Source of the DNA: a bacterium
GTDB taxonomy: Bacteria > BMS3Abin14
Assembly (NCBI GenBank): GCA_020350725.1
Contig: CP070719.1
Coordinates: forward strand, 1,330,921-1,339,978
Reading direction: 5' to 3'
DNA length: 9,058 bases
Made by a program: the position numbers and the translations under genes. Shown here piece after piece: positions 1 to 6,513 of the stretch. Numbering within the stretch: position 1 is the stretch's first letter; every line of letters starts with the position of its first letter. The notes below the pieces were generated by a model. It was given only the letters and a program-made list of their open reading frames with translations. It did not search any database and was not told the origin of the DNA.

Positions 1-12
1 AGAAAAAGGCGG

Positions 13-104
13 TTGTCATTGCGAGGAGTTACGAGAGGGACGAGGGCGACGCGGCAATCCAAGATTTTCCGGATCGCTTCACCTGTAGGCAGTTCGCGAT
101 GACA
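13..104. repeat. Palindromic intergenic repeat element (TGTCATTGCGA type)
   Basis: Imperfect terminal inverted repeats bound this stretch: TGTCATTGCGA at 14-24 pairs with TCGCGATGACA at 94-104, with one mismatch. A second inner pair, GCAATCC at 54-60 and GGATCGC at 71-77, would form the tip of a hairpin around AAGATTTTCC. From memory, similar elements starting TGTCATTGCGAGGAG and containing GCAATC are common between genes in many bacteria, including Desulfobacterota. No coding capacity is seen. The left arm holds extra purine-rich sequence (about 29-43) without a clear partner on the right, so this copy looks decayed or carries an insertion. It may be a non-autonomous mobile element or a REP-like sequence. 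Confidence 0.55.
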
Positions 105-129
105 GGTAATGCGTGGAGACGCGGAGAGA

Positions 130-185
130 AAAACGAATCACAAATCACGAATCACTGATTCACCAACTGTGAACTGTGAGCCAGC
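130..185. repeat. Heptanucleotide repeat tract 1 (ATCACRA then AACTGTG words)
   Basis: Seven-base units follow each other in one phase. ATCAC-type words begin at 137, 144 and 151, a variant ATTCACC at 158, and AACTGTG at 165 and 172, followed by a decayed unit at 179. The word changes from ATCACRA to AACTGTG without a change of phase. The part at 134-179 is repeated with three mismatches at 291-336. There is no sign of a gene. Seven is not a multiple of three, so the tract is not a coding repeat, and the units abut without spacers, so it is not a CRISPR array. Confidence 0.8.
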
Positions 186-191
186 CTTTAC

Positions 192-244
192 CACAGAGGA
201 CACAGAGCGGTCCCTTTCAGACCGCATCACAGAGGGCCACAGAG
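192..244. repeat. CACAGAG repeats flanking a small hairpin
   Basis: CACAGAG occurs four times, at 192-198, 201-207, 228-234 and 238-244. The first three are spaced by multiples of nine bases (9, then 27). Between the second and third copies lies a perfect 6-bp inverted repeat, GCGGTC at 207-212 and GACCGC at 220-225, with a 7-base loop. Nine-base CACAGAGGA-type repeats are, from memory, frequent intergenic sequences in several phyla. No function is evident. The period is nine and therefore differs from the 7-base tracts on both sides. Confidence 0.65.
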
Positions 245-251
245 ATGATTT

Positions 252-342
252 CAGTTTTGGATTTTGGATTTGGGACTTTGGATTCGCAATCGAATCACAA
301 ATCACGAATCACTGATTCCCCAACCGTGAACCGTGAACTGGT
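252..342. repeat. Heptanucleotide repeat tract 2, phase-locked with changing words
   Basis: Thirteen consecutive 7-base units can be read in a single phase (start positions divisible by 7, from 252 to 336). GGAYTTT-type words start at 259, 266, 273 and 280; a transitional unit starts at 287; ATCAC words start at 294, 301 and 308; a variant ATTCCCC starts at 315; AACCGTG starts at 322 and 329; AACTGGT starts at 336. The identity of the repeated word changes three times while the 7-base step never slips. The second half duplicates tract 1. The tract ends about 20 bases upstream of the promoter of the first gene. Confidence 0.85.
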
Positions 343-363
343 TTATATCCACCCTCCGGTCGG

Positions 364-393
364 TTGACACCGCTCGACTTAGAAGGGTAAAAT
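364..393 (+). promoter_or_regulatory. Sigma70-type promoter for the paaK/liv unit
   Basis: A perfect -35 box TTGACA (364-369) is followed after 18 bases by TAAAAT (388-393), which matches five of six positions of the -10 consensus. Transcription would start near 400 and give a leader of about 48 bases before the ATG at 448. A short inverted repeat, CGGT at 361-364 and ACCG at 369-372, surrounds the -35 box and could be part of an operator, although its length is compatible with chance. This is the best promoter match seen in the window. Confidence 0.65.
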
Positions 394-447
394 TCCGCGT
401 TCTTTCAGCACAGTCCGATCCATTATGGCCGAAACAAGGGGAGATAG

Positions 448-1749
448 ATGATCTGGGACGAAGAATTCGAGACCATGCCTCGTGAGGCCCTCGAGTCACT
501 TCAGGTCTACCGGCTCAGGAAGACCATTGAGAGGGTCTATGCCACGGTTCCATTCTACAAAGAGGCCTTCGACAAGCGCAAGGTCCACCCGTCAAACATC
601 AATTCCCTGGCCGACCTCCAGCGGCTGCCCTTCACCACCAAATCCGATCTGAGGGAAAATTATCCCTTCAAGCTCTTCACCCTGCCGCTCCACGAGGTGG
701 TGAGGATCCATGCCTCCTCGGGGACCACGGGAAAACCCACCGTGGTCGGCTACACGAAAAGGGACATCGAAACCTGGTCCACCCTGATGGCAAGGACCCT
801 GTCCTGCGCCGGCGTGCGGAAGGGGGACGTCGTCCAGAACGCCTACGGTTACGGGCTGTTCACGGGAGGTCTCGGCTTTCATTACGGGTCGGAGAAGCTG
901 GGCGCCACGGTCATCCCCATCTCAGGAGGCAACACCAAGCGGCAGATCATGCTGATGGAGGATTTCGGCAGCACCGTCCTGACCTGCACACCCTCCTATG
1001 CCCTGACCATATCGGAGGCCATGGACGAACTGGGGATCGGCAAGGACCGCCTCAGGCTGCGTGTCGGGATCTTCGGGGCCGAGCCCTGGTCTCAGAGCAT
1101 GCGGCAGCAGGTGGAGAACAAGCTCGGAATAGACGCGGTGGACATCTACGGGCTCTCCGAGGTGATCGGTCCCGGCGTATCCGTGGAGTGCATCGAGGCC
1201 AAAAACGGCCTCCATATCTTCGAGGATCATTTCATTCCGGAGATCATCGACCCCGATTCCCAGGAGCCTCTTCCATATGGTGAGGAGGGCGAGCTGGTCT
1301 TCACCTCCCTCACAAAAGAGGCCTTTCCCGTTATCAGATACCGGACTCGGGACATCACCCGGCTTTACATGGAACCGTGCAAGTGCGGCAGGACCCATGT
1401 CCGGATGGACAGGGTCACGGGCCGGTCCGACGACATGCTCATCATCCGGGGAGTGAACATCTTCCCCAGCCAGATCGAGAGCCTCCTGATGGAGATCGAC
1501 GGTCTCGAACCCCATTACCAGATCGTTGTCAAAAGAGAGGGAACGCTGGATAATCTGGAGATCAGGATCGAGGTCAACGAGTCGGTTTTCTCGGATGAGA
1601 TCAAGAATCTGGAGCTGCTCGAGAAAAGGGTCGAAAAAGAGTGCAAGGAGAGCCTCGGCGTAGCCACGAAGGTAAAACTGGTCGAACCGAAGACACTCCA
1701 GAGGTTCGAGGGAAAAGCGCAGCGGGTGGTGGATGAGCGAGGCGCCTGA
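448..1749 (+). CDS. paaK: Phenylacetate-CoA ligase family protein, copy 1
   Basis: This 433-residue adenylate-forming enzyme has the normal length for phenylacetate-CoA ligases (aryl acid + ATP + CoA to aryl-CoA + AMP + PPi; cytoplasmic). The phosphate-binding loop SSGTTGKPT is at 90-98, YGLSE at 234-238, GEL at 281-283, YRTRD at 298-302, GRSDDM at 325-330 leading into [11 protein letters not shown] at 334-344, and the C-terminal lysine motif EGKAQRV at 421-427 with probable catalytic Lys423. A CxCG motif (311-314) lies before the hinge. The ATG at 448 follows AAGGGGAG at 436-443 with a short 4-base spacing, and a strong promoter lies upstream. A close paralogue closes the gene set at 7517-8827. 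The real substrate could be phenylacetate, a hydroxylated form, indoleacetate or another aryl acid; sequence alone does not decide. The family call is secure. Confidence 0.93.
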   Translation: MIWDEEFETMPREALESLQVYRLRKTIERVYATVPFYKEAFDKRKVHPSNINSLADLQRLPFTTKSDLRENYPFKLFTLPLHEVVRIHASSGTTGKPTVVGYTKRDIETWSTLMARTLSCAGVRKGDVVQNAYGYGLFTGGLGFHYGSEKLGATVIPISGGNTKRQIMLMEDFGSTVLTCTPSYALTISEAMDELGIGKDRLRLRVGIFGAEPWSQSMRQQVENKLGIDAVDIYGLSEVIGPGVSVECIEAKNGLHIFEDHFIPEIIDPDSQEPLPYGEEGELVFTSLTKEAFPVIRYRTRDITRLYMEPCKCGRTHVRMDRVTGRSDDMLIIRGVNIFPSQIESLLMEIDGLEPHYQIVVKREGTLDNLEIRIEVNESVFSDEIKNLELLEKRVEKECKESLGVATKVKLVEPKTLQRFEGKAQRVVDERGA

Positions 1750-1757
1750 CAGAATGA

Positions 1758-1792
1758 GTTCACTGTTCACAGCTTGCGGTTTGCCTTTGAAA
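1758..1792. repeat. Heptanucleotide repeat tract 3 (GTTCACW, then GYTTGCS words)
   Basis: Units start at 1758 (GTTCACT), 1765 (GTTCACA), 1772 (GCTTGCG), 1779 (GTTTGCC) and 1786 (TTTGAAA), all 7 bases apart. The first words are the reverse complement of the AACYGTG words of tracts 1 and 2 (GTGAAC read on the other strand), so this is the same family in the opposite orientation. The tract begins eight bases after the paaK stop codon. A weak 5-bp hairpin, GGTTT at 1778-1782 and AAACC at 1790-1794, overlaps its end. Confidence 0.6.
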
Positions 1793-1810
1793 CCATAACG
1801 GAAGAGGCTT

Positions 1811-1849
1811 CATTATATAAAATATAATTATTTATTAATAATAACTTAA
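1811..1849. promoter_or_regulatory. AT-rich island, possible promoter or protein-binding region
   Basis: Only two of 39 bases are G or C, in sharp contrast to the GC-rich surroundings, and A+T richness continues to about 1880. The island contains TATAAT (1823-1828) and a perfect 10-bp palindrome TTATTAATAA (1832-1841). A TTGAAA (1787-1792) with CATTAT (1811-1816) at 18-base spacing, and TTTACT (1854-1859) with TATTTT (1876-1881) at 16-base spacing, are candidate promoters for the ACT gene; both are weak matches. It could equally be an UP element or a site for a nucleoid protein. No gene is seen in the 189-base gap. Confidence 0.35.
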
Positions 1850-1885
1850 GGGCTTTACTTCTTAAAAAACTTGAATATTTTCGTG

Positions 1886-1920
1886 ACTGGAAACGGTACA
1901 CTGTAAACCGGAAACCGGTT
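1886..1920. repeat. Heptanucleotide repeat tract 4 (ACYGGAA words)
   Basis: Five units start at 1886 (ACTGGAA), 1893 (ACGGTAC), 1900 (ACTGTAA), 1907 (ACCGGAA) and 1914 (ACCGGTT). The tract ends 18 bases before the ATG of the ACT gene, just upstream of its purine-rich ribosome-binding region (1925-1935). It shares ACTGGAAAC with the tracts before livH and before the second paaK. It also shares the 11-mer AAACCGGAAAC and the word GTACACT with the tract at 7467. Confidence 0.8.
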
Positions 1921-1938
1921 CTCCGGGGGGAAGGGAAA

Positions 1939-2370
1939 ATGGGCAAGAAGGTCGAACAGATAAGCATTTTCATGGAAAACAAGGCCGGGAGGATGGCTCA
2001 GATCACCCGGGTCCTTGGGGACGCTGGCGTCAACATCCTGGCGCTGTCCCTCGCCGACACCGCCGACTTCGGCATCCTGAGGCTCATCGTCAGCGACAAC
2101 GACAAGGCGGTTGAGGCCCTCAAAGCGGCCGGATTCACGGTGGGTAAGAACGAGGTCCTGGCCGTGGAGGTACCGGACCACCCCGGCGGCCTGGCGGCGT
2201 TCCTCGAGATACTGGGTGTCAACGAGATCAATATCGAGTATATGTATGCATACAGGAAATCGGGACACGCTATCCTCATCTTCCGATTTGACGACATCGA
2301 ACGGGCGAGAAGTGTCCTGCCGGGGGCGAACTTCAAGATCGTCTCCGCAGACGAGCTTTACAGCGTTTAG
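1939..2370 (+). CDS. Small protein of two ACT domains
   Basis: This 143-residue protein consists almost wholly of two tandem ACT domains, at about 6-66 and 73-138. Both show the usual strand-helix start: the first has the ENKAGRMAQITRVL segment (13-26) followed by GVNI (30-33), and the second has VPDHPGGLAAFLEIL (78-92) followed by INIEYM (97-102). ACT domains bind amino acids or related small molecules and usually regulate enzymes. No enzymatic, DNA-binding or membrane part is present, so it would be a free-standing cytoplasmic sensor or regulatory subunit. It lies between paaK and the amino-acid-type transporter, which suggests that it senses a substrate or product of the pathway; this is inference. 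Stand-alone tandem ACT proteins next to phenylacetate-CoA ligase genes are, from memory, recurrent in Desulfobacterota and archaea. The ATG follows a purine-rich ribosome-binding region at 1925-1935. Confidence 0.88.
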   Translation: MGKKVEQISIFMENKAGRMAQITRVLGDAGVNILALSLADTADFGILRLIVSDNDKAVEALKAAGFTVGKNEVLAVEVPDHPGGLAAFLEILGVNEINIEYMYAYRKSGHAILIFRFDDIERARSVLPGANFKIVSADELYSV

Positions 2371-2464
2371 GTTCTTGGCAGGGTATTCTGCCTCGAACTG
2401 TGTTATATATCGGTCATTTAGACGTTGGGATCCTGTCTGCTGAAGGGGGGAGGAGGAAAAGATA
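2371..2464. other. Gap between ACT gene and binding-protein gene
   Basis: This 94-base gap lacks a clear heptanucleotide tract; a single AACTGTG (2396-2402) followed by TTATAT resembles the end of tract 2. A small inverted repeat, GGCAG at 2377-2381 and CTGCC at 2388-2392 with a 6-base loop, is too weak to call a terminator. A very strong Shine-Dalgarno stretch, GGAGGAGG at 2449-2456, lies 8 bases before the ATG at 2465 and fits high expression of the binding protein. Confidence 0.5.
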
Positions 2465-3655
2465 ATGCTAGGATCGAGAGGTAAAATGAGAAACGCTCTG
2501 TTGGTACTCAGTCTTGTCGTACTCGTGGCTGCCTTCACCAGCCAGTGCGCACCGAAGAAGGCGCCGCCGGTCGAGTTGAAGATCGGGGCCATATTCGCTT
2601 CAACAGGTCCCGCTTCCATGCTTGGCCTTCCGGAGAAGAACACCGCGGAGATGATAGAGGCGGAGATCAATGCCGCCGGCGGCGTTGCCGGCAATCCGGT
2701 CAAACTGATCTTCTACGACACCGAGGGTGACGCGACGAAAACGGTGACGGCCACCAAGAAACTGATCGAGAAGGACATGGTTGACGTCATCATCGGGCCG
2801 ACCACTTCCGGCAACTCGCTCGCCATCATCGATGTCGTGGAGAAGGCCAAGGTGCCCCTGATCTCCTGCGCGGCCTCTATCAGGATCGTACAGCCCGTGA
2901 AACCTTATGTCTTCAAGACGCCCCAGACGGACGTCATGGCCGTGGAGCGGATCTACAGCAGGCTCCAGAACAACGGGATCAAGAAGGTCGCCATCATCAC
3001 CGTCAGCAACGGATTCGGTGACTCCGGGCGGGTCCAGCTTCAGAACCTCGCCGCCGATTACGGCCTCACCATCGTCGCCGATGAGCGCTACGGCGCCAAC
3101 GACACGGACATGACCGTCCAGATGACCAAGATCAAGGGAACGGATGCCGAAGCGATCATCTGCTGGGGCACCAATCCCGGCCCGGCCGTCATTGCCAAGA
3201 ACCGGAAACAGCTGGGCATCACCATTCCCCTTTACAACAGCCACGGCGTGGCCTCCAAGACCTTCATCGAGCTCTCCGGCGATGCGGCCGAGGGAACCTT
3301 CCTGCCCGCCGGTAAACTTCTGGTTGTGGACCAGCTGGATGATTCAGACCCACAGAAGGCCCTTCTTCAGAAGTACAAGACCGATTACGAGTCTAAATTC
3401 GGCGGCGCCGCCAACACCTTCGGCGGCCACGCTTACGATGCCTTCATGATAGCGGTCCAGGCGATGGAGAAGGCCCTTCCCGCCGGCGGCGGAAAGCCCT
3501 CTCATGACGCCATCCGAGCTGAAATCGAGAAGATCCAGGGATTTGTCGGGACAGGCGGCATATTCAACTTCTCGCCGGAGGACCACAACGGTCTGACCAA
3601 GGACGGCTTCGTCATGGTTCAGATCAAGGACGGCGACTGGAGCATGGTCGACTGA
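2465..3655 (+). CDS. ABC transporter substrate-binding protein, LivK/branched-chain amino acid type
   Basis: This 396-residue periplasmic binding protein of the Leu/Ile/Val-binding family captures the solute for the LivHMGF importer encoded downstream. An N-terminal hydrophobic export signal covers about 10-25. The mature fold starts at KIGAIFASTGPAS (39-51), followed by NAAGGVAGNPVKLIFYDTEG (69-88), the hinge-region GPTTSGNS (111-118) and the second-lobe segment KKVAIITVSNGFG (173-185). Cys28 follows the signal, but the residues before it (TSQ) do not match a normal lipobox, so lipid attachment is uncertain. The ATG at 2465 has an excellent ribosome-binding site; an in-frame ATG at 2486 with GAGAGG upstream would give a shorter, more typical signal peptide and is a fair alternative. 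The ligand cannot be predicted: this family binds branched-chain and aromatic amino acids, aryl acids and amides. The paaK neighbours favour an aromatic compound. Confidence 0.92.
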   Translation: MLGSRGKMRNALLVLSLVVLVAAFTSQCAPKKAPPVELKIGAIFASTGPASMLGLPEKNTAEMIEAEINAAGGVAGNPVKLIFYDTEGDATKTVTATKKLIEKDMVDVIIGPTTSGNSLAIIDVVEKAKVPLISCAASIRIVQPVKPYVFKTPQTDVMAVERIYSRLQNNGIKKVAIITVSNGFGDSGRVQLQNLAADYGLTIVADERYGANDTDMTVQMTKIKGTDAEAIICWGTNPGPAVIAKNRKQLGITIPLYNSHGVASKTFIELSGDAAEGTFLPAGKLLVVDQLDDSDPQKALLQKYKTDYESKFGGAANTFGGHAYDAFMIAVQAMEKALPAGGGKPSHDAIRAEIEKIQGFVGTGGIFNFSPEDHNGLTKDGFVMVQIKDGDWSMVD

Positions 3656-3760
3656 GTTTTCTGGAGAAGCGTTCGGCCTCGCCGGCAGCCGGTCCCGTGT
3701 CCAACGGAAAGACGCGTCACGGAGGCGCTGTCGGCAGGACAAGGGACGTAGCGGAGTTAT

Positions 3761-3790
3761 CGAGGGGGCTGGCCTCAGCCGGCCCCCTCG
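3761..3790 (+). terminator. Strong hairpin between binding-protein gene and livH
   Basis: A 13-bp stem, 3761-3773 paired with 3778-3790, closes on the 4-base loop CTCA. It is GC-rich with a single U-G wobble. Only a poor T-rich stretch (TTGTGT, 3791-3796) follows, so it may act as a partial terminator or as an mRNA 3'-end stabiliser. Either role would make the binding protein more abundant than the membrane parts, as is usual for such importers. It lies 105 bases after the binding-protein stop codon in a 225-base gap with no gene. Confidence 0.65.
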
Positions 3791-3850
3791 TTGTGTCGCC
3801 TGGACGGAACACTTACGGAGTTTCCGGCTTTTCGATCGGGCTGTCGCCGA

Positions 3851-3878
3851 ACTGGAAACCGGCAACTGAAAACTAACC
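3851..3878. repeat. Heptanucleotide repeat tract 5 (ACYGGAA words) at the livH start
   Basis: Units start at 3851 (ACTGGAA), 3858 (ACCGGCA), 3865 (ACTGAAA) and 3872 (ACTAACC). The tract ends two bases before the ATG of livH, so it occupies the place where a Shine-Dalgarno sequence should be, and none is visible there. It belongs to the same word family and lies on the same strand as the tracts before the ACT gene and the second paaK. Confidence 0.75.
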
Positions 3879-3880
3879 CT

Positions 3881-4765
3881 ATGGTTCTCGGACAACAGAT
3901 ACTCCAATACCTGATCACGGGCATCACGGTGGGCAGCATCTATGCCCTTATCGGATTTGGATTCAACATCATCTACAATTCTACCGGGATCATCAACTTC
4001 GCCCAGGGCGAGTTCGTCATGCTCGGGGGCATCCTGACGGTCACGGGCATTCAGCTGCTGCATCTTCCCATACCCTTCGCCGCCTTTCTGGCCATCCTCA
4101 CGGTGTCCCTCGTCGGTGTCATCTTCGACATGGCCGCGATCCGCCCCCTGAAGGACGCCAGCCCCATCACCCTCATCATCATCACCATCGGCGCCTCCAT
4201 CTTCATCAGGGGGGTCTCGAGCCTCACGTGGGGCAAGGAACCTTACCCCCTTCCCGCCTTCTCGGGAGAGGACCCCATACCCTTCTTCGGGGCCGTCATC
4301 CAGCCGCAGAGCCTCTGGGTGATGGGCGTCGCAGTCGTCATCGTCCTCCTGCTCCGCCAGTTCTTCGGAAAGACGCTGACCGGGAAGGCCATTCTCGCCA
4401 GTGCCGTCCAGCCCAGGGCCGCGCAGCTCGTCGGCATCGACATCCGCTACATGGTGCTGCTCTCCTTCGGCCTCTCCGGGGGCGTCGGCGCGGCCGCGGG
4501 CATCGTCATCGCTCCCATGAGCATGGTCCAGTACGATATGGGTGTTATGATGGGTCTGAAGGGCTTCTGCGCCGCCATCATCGGCGGCCTAGGACAGCCG
4601 TGGGGGGTCATCTACGGCGGTATCTCGCTGGGCATTCTGGAATCCCTGGGGGCGGGGCTCATCTCCAGCGGCTACAAGGACGCCATCGCCTTCATCATCC
4701 TCCTCCTGATGCTCTTCTTCAGACCGCAGGGAATACTGGGCAGGGGAAAGGGGGACCGGGTGTGA
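3881..4765 (+). CDS. livH: Branched-chain amino acid-type ABC transporter permease LivH
   Basis: This 294-residue inner-membrane permease is one of the two transmembrane subunits of the importer. Its family hallmark is at 18-45, running GSIYALIGFGFNIIYNSTGI (18-37) then INFAQGEF (38-45). The ATPase-contacting EAA-like loop is near 169-186, with AAQLVGI at 180-186, and the GGLGQPWG turn lies at 235-242. Many hydrophobic stretches alternate with short loops, ending in FRPQGILG (280-287). The ATG at 3881 places the conserved N-terminus correctly although no Shine-Dalgarno sequence precedes it. Extension to the TTG at 3791 would add 30 residues of low-complexity, non-family sequence and was not chosen. 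It overlaps livM by four bases (GTGA), which indicates translational coupling. Family assignment is secure; the substrate is unknown. Confidence 0.93.
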   Translation: MVLGQQILQYLITGITVGSIYALIGFGFNIIYNSTGIINFAQGEFVMLGGILTVTGIQLLHLPIPFAAFLAILTVSLVGVIFDMAAIRPLKDASPITLIIITIGASIFIRGVSSLTWGKEPYPLPAFSGEDPIPFFGAVIQPQSLWVMGVAVVIVLLLRQFFGKTLTGKAILASAVQPRAAQLVGIDIRYMVLLSFGLSGGVGAAAGIVIAPMSMVQYDMGVMMGLKGFCAAIIGGLGQPWGVIYGGISLGILESLGAGLISSGYKDAIAFIILLLMLFFRPQGILGRGKGDRV

Positions 4766-5754
4766 ACCTGCGCTCCCTGCTCAGCTCGCCGTATGCCGGG
4801 TTTCTGGCCTTTTCCGCCGTTATCCTCCTCCTGCCGATGGTCATCACCAACGATTACTACCTCAACGTCCTGATCATCATCGGGATCCACTCCATCATCG
4901 CAATAGGCCTCGACCTCCTCCTGGGGTACACCGGCCAGATATCGCTGGGCCACGCCGCGTTCTACGGTCTGGGCGCATACATCTCAGGGGTCCTCTCGGC
5001 CCGTCTCCAGTGGCCTTCATTGGCGGGTCTGGTCGCCTCGCTCATCGGGGTCGCCGTGCTGGCCTTCCTCATCGGCATCCCGACCCTCAAGCTCCACGGC
5101 CACTACCTGGCCATGGCGACGCTGGGCATGGGCATCATCGTCTTCATCTTCTTCCAGGAGCTCGATTTCCTGACCGGTGGGCCTTCCGGCCTGATCGGCA
5201 TCGAGGCCATGTCCCTGTTCGGGGTACCCTTCGAGACGGACCTCAGGTACTATTTCCTGGTGTGCGGTTTTCTCATCGGCACCCTTCTCCTGTCCCTGAA
5301 CGTGGTCCATTCGAGGGTGGGGAGGGCGTTGAGGGCCATACACGGCTCGGAGGTCGCCGCATCGGTGGTCGGCGTCAACATCTCGCGGTACAAAGTGGGG
5401 ATATTCGTCCTCTCAGCTCTGTACGCGGCAGCCGCAGGATGGCTCTACGCCCACTACATCACCTTTATCAGCCCCAGCTCTTTCGGGTTCATGTTTTCTG
5501 TCAAGCTGGTCATCATGGTGGTCATCGGCAGCCTGGGGAGCCTGTGGGGAGCCATCTTCGGCGCCCTCATTCTCACCAGCCTGCCGGAGATCCTCGTGGT
5601 GTTCGAGAACTACGAGACGACCGTCTTCGGAATGATCCTCATGCTCGTCATGATCTTCATGCCCAGGGGACTGCTGAGGGGCATCGGAGACGTGTCGGGC
5701 AAGGCCTTGAGGGCCGTATGGGGCGGTTCGGGGGAGGAGGTTCCGGAACAGTGA
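4762..5754 (+). CDS. livM: Branched-chain amino acid-type ABC transporter permease LivM
   Basis: This 330-residue second permease of the importer starts at a GTG that shares bases with the livH stop codon (GTGA overlap). The LivM hallmark GYTGQISLGHAAF is at 55-67, followed by TLKLHGHYLAMATLG at 108-122, LTGGPSGL at 137-144, and the EAA-like ATPase contact loop at about 187-206 (GRALRAI, then AASVVGV). The GSLGSLWG turn is at 256-263 and MPRGLLRG at 300-307. Multiple membrane segments are evident, and the C-terminal tail after 308 is cytoplasmic. Longer reading in the same frame upstream of 4762 runs inside livH and has no family similarity, so the GTG start is preferred. The stop codon overlaps the livG start by four bases. 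Confidence 0.93.
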   Translation: MNLRSLLSSPYAGFLAFSAVILLLPMVITNDYYLNVLIIIGIHSIIAIGLDLLLGYTGQISLGHAAFYGLGAYISGVLSARLQWPSLAGLVASLIGVAVLAFLIGIPTLKLHGHYLAMATLGMGIIVFIFFQELDFLTGGPSGLIGIEAMSLFGVPFETDLRYYFLVCGFLIGTLLLSLNVVHSRVGRALRAIHGSEVAASVVGVNISRYKVGIFVLSALYAAAAGWLYAHYITFISPSSFGFMFSVKLVIMVVIGSLGSLWGAIFGALILTSLPEILVVFENYETTVFGMILMLVMIFMPRGLLRGIGDVSGKALRAVWGGSGEEVPEQ

Positions 5755-6512
5755 CCATCCTTCTGAGAACGGAGGGCCTCTCGAAGCACTTCGGCGGCGT
5801 CCGTGCCCTGGACGTTCTCGATGTGGAAGTCTGCCAGGGAGCGATCCAGTCGATCATCGGACCCAACGGCGCCGGCAAAACCACCCTTTTCAACGTCATA
5901 TCCGGAGTCCTGCCTCCCTCCGCCGGAGAGGTGGTGTTCAGGGACGAATCAATAACCAGGAGATCTCCCGACAGCATCGCCGCACTGGGGCTGACCAGGA
6001 CATTCCAGAACCTGCAGCTCTTCTCCGAGATGACGGTCCTCGAGAACGTCATGGTCGGGATGCACCTCAGGTCCAGAGGAGGCTTTTTCGCCTCGGCCCT
6101 GAAACTCCCATGGGCCTTGAGGGAGGAGCGCAGGATCAGGGCACGGTCGCAGGAGTGGCTGGAGTTCGTGGGCCTGGCCGATCACGCCCGGCGGATCGCC
6201 GGCAGCCTTCCCTTCGGGCGCCAGAGGGTCCTGGAGGTGGCCCGCGCCCTGGCCACCGAACCGACCCTCCTGATGCTGGATGAGCCGGCGGCCGGCCTGA
6301 ACAGCAGGGAAACGCTGGACATCGCCGACCTGATCGGCAGGATCCGGCACCTGGACATCACGGTCCTCCTGGTGGAGCACGACATGGACCTCGTCATGGA
6401 GATCTCCGACAGCGTGACGGTCATCGATCAGGGAAAGAAGATCGCCGAGGGCGACCCTGAGTCCGTGCGCAATGACGACAGGGTGCTCAAGGCCTACCTG
6501 GGCCAAGAATGA
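5751..6512 (+). CDS. livG: Branched-chain amino acid-type ABC transporter ATPase LivG
   Basis: This 253-residue ATP-binding subunit powers the importer together with LivF. The Walker A motif GPNGAGKT is at 37-44, the Q-loop Gln at 86 (TFQN), the signature segment SLPFGRQR at 152-159, Walker B LLMLDEP at 173-179 with AAGLN, and the switch His at 210 (VEHDM). The degenerate signature (no LSGGQ) is usual for LivG and does not indicate loss of function. The insertion between Q-loop and signature (about 104-130) is also typical of LivG. It starts at GTG within the livM stop codon (GTGA overlap), with GGGGAGGAGG at 5731-5740 as Shine-Dalgarno. Longer reading upstream in this frame lies within livM and was rejected. 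After its stop codon a 121-base repeat-filled gap precedes livF. Confidence 0.94.
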   Translation: MTILLRTEGLSKHFGGVRALDVLDVEVCQGAIQSIIGPNGAGKTTLFNVISGVLPPSAGEVVFRDESITRRSPDSIAALGLTRTFQNLQLFSEMTVLENVMVGMHLRSRGGFFASALKLPWALREERRIRARSQEWLEFVGLADHARRIAGSLPFGRQRVLEVARALATEPTLLMLDEPAAGLNSRETLDIADLIGRIRHLDITVLLVEHDMDLVMEISDSVTVIDQGKKIAEGDPESVRNDDRVLKAYLGQE

Positions 6513-6513
6513 T

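Noticed and set aside
130-342. Possible CRISPR array because of short repeated words
   Set aside because: Units are 7 bases long and abut directly; there are no unique spacers of regular length and no cas genes.
109-367. Two short open frames in the upstream gap
   Set aside because: They run through the heptad and CACAGAG repeats, and the peptides are simple translations of repeats without a convincing ribosome-binding site.
2375-2409. Promoter from TTGGCA (2375-2380) and TATATA (2404-2409) before the binding-protein gene
   Set aside because: The spacing is 23 bases, too long for a sigma70 promoter, and no better partner is present.
3791-3880. Longer livH start at TTG 3791
   Set aside because: It begins right at the foot of the hairpin, adds 30 residues unlike any LivH N-terminus and runs through the heptad tract. 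The ATG at 3881 gives the normal family start.
4228-4761. N-terminal extension of livM inside livH
   Set aside because: The extension is an arginine- and proline-rich out-of-frame reading of livH. The GTG at 4762 gives a normal LivM start.
5010-5750. N-terminal extension of livG inside livM
   Set aside because: Same reason: a low-complexity out-of-frame reading of livM, and the GTG at 5751 has a good ribosome-binding site and normal family length.
6184-6256. Atypical ABC signature in LivG as a sign of a broken ATPase
   Set aside because: LivG proteins commonly have LPYGQQR- or LPFGRQR-like signatures, and all other ATPase motifs are intact.
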